From positions 1-49,978 of the forward strand of contig JADHXQ010000022.1 in assembly GCA_016782885.1 (NCBI GenBank): 49,978 bases of DNA. The letters are read 5' to 3'. Position numbers and translations under genes: made by a program. This DNA is from Phycisphaerae bacterium. GTDB lineage: Bacteria; Planctomycetota; Phycisphaerae; SM23-33. Shown here piece by piece: positions 49,869 through 49,978 of the stretch (positions are counted from its first letter, which is position 1; each line of letters opens with the position of its first letter). Under the pieces are notes generated by a model that saw only the letters and a list, made by a program, of their open reading frames with translations, had not been told where the DNA came from and made no database searches.

Positions 49869-49978
49869 GTGCGTCGGTGGCCCGGGGGTGAGGGGTTTGG
49901 GGAGAGGGGGAGCCTGCGGCACTCGCTTGGCACTCCGCGTTAGCCCTGTTCATCACCTGGCGCATCCGTTTGGTCCGT

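Noticed and set aside
1..49978. tRNA, rRNA or other known RNA genes, riboswitches, replication origin
   Set aside because: I saw no cloverleaf with a GTTCGAATCC-type arm, no rRNA sequence, no known riboswitch core and no DnaA-box cluster. By eye, weak cases could be missed.

Overview
The window looks like a chromosomal piece of a planctomycete, probably from the Phycisphaerae side of the phylum. The assignment rests on gene content and no sequence search was possible. Pointers are the ECF sigma factor followed by a Ser/Thr kinase fused to a sulfatase-modifying-factor (SUMF/FGE-like) domain, a J-like protein with two SUMF domains, a secreted DUF1080 protein beside a Tat-exported sulfatase, a GH127 glycosidase, a CxxCH protein of the HzsA-like type, and MreB with a complete Lnt. 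Most genes are GC-rich. The stretch 26000-27850 and the last gene (46850-49822) are visibly poorer in GC.

Layout. 1-1649 is non-coding and repeat-rich. 1650-6180 holds an Hsp70-like protein without a lid and a membrane J-like/double-SUMF protein. 6197-9693 holds a lipoprotein, a membrane protein and a lipid-anchored alpha/beta hydrolase; the hydrolase lies just downstream of mutL (9707-11569). GH127 (11654-13756) is next. 13891-21253 is a split two-component system: an NtrC-like regulator and an NtrB-like kinase, both leftward, separated by a rightward ECF sigma - kinase/SUMF - small membrane protein unit. That unit carries a 109-bp direct repeat at its gene junctions. 21355-23978 is the rpsO-pnp pair, followed by a CheY-like protein and an FAD protein.

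26000-31060 is a patchwork. It contains a frameshifted SEC-C gene, a lipoprotein, the 3' end of a lost sulfatase, a PIN-domain pair, an intact sulfatase diverging from a DUF1080 gene with a cysteine-rich tail, and then decayed pieces of a histidine kinase, a SUMF protein and an NtrC-like regulator mixed with inverted and tandem repeats. 31067-36781 is a leftward tripartite efflux operon (adaptor, ATPase, two FtsX-like permeases, outer-membrane factor). One of its permeases is interrupted by an in-frame TGA.

36916-46242 is mostly envelope biology: a PEGA lipoprotein, Lnt, a HEAT-repeat lipoprotein, a coiled-coil membrane protein of MreC-like layout, a small membrane protein, MreB, then convergent CinA with a perfect 42-bp inverted repeat between the two, and a small membrane protein. 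The window ends in a large secreted CxxCH protein resembling the hydrazine synthase alpha-subunit family, which shares an upstream element with the GH127 gene.

Best candidates for something undescribed: (1) the lidless Hsp70 with its HPD-less J-like SUMF partner; (2) the junction repeat that carries the end of one gene, a likely ECF promoter and the start of the next gene; (3) the permease TGA, which may be a selenocysteine codon or a nonsense mutation; (4) the fossil copies of the kinase/SUMF/regulator locus.
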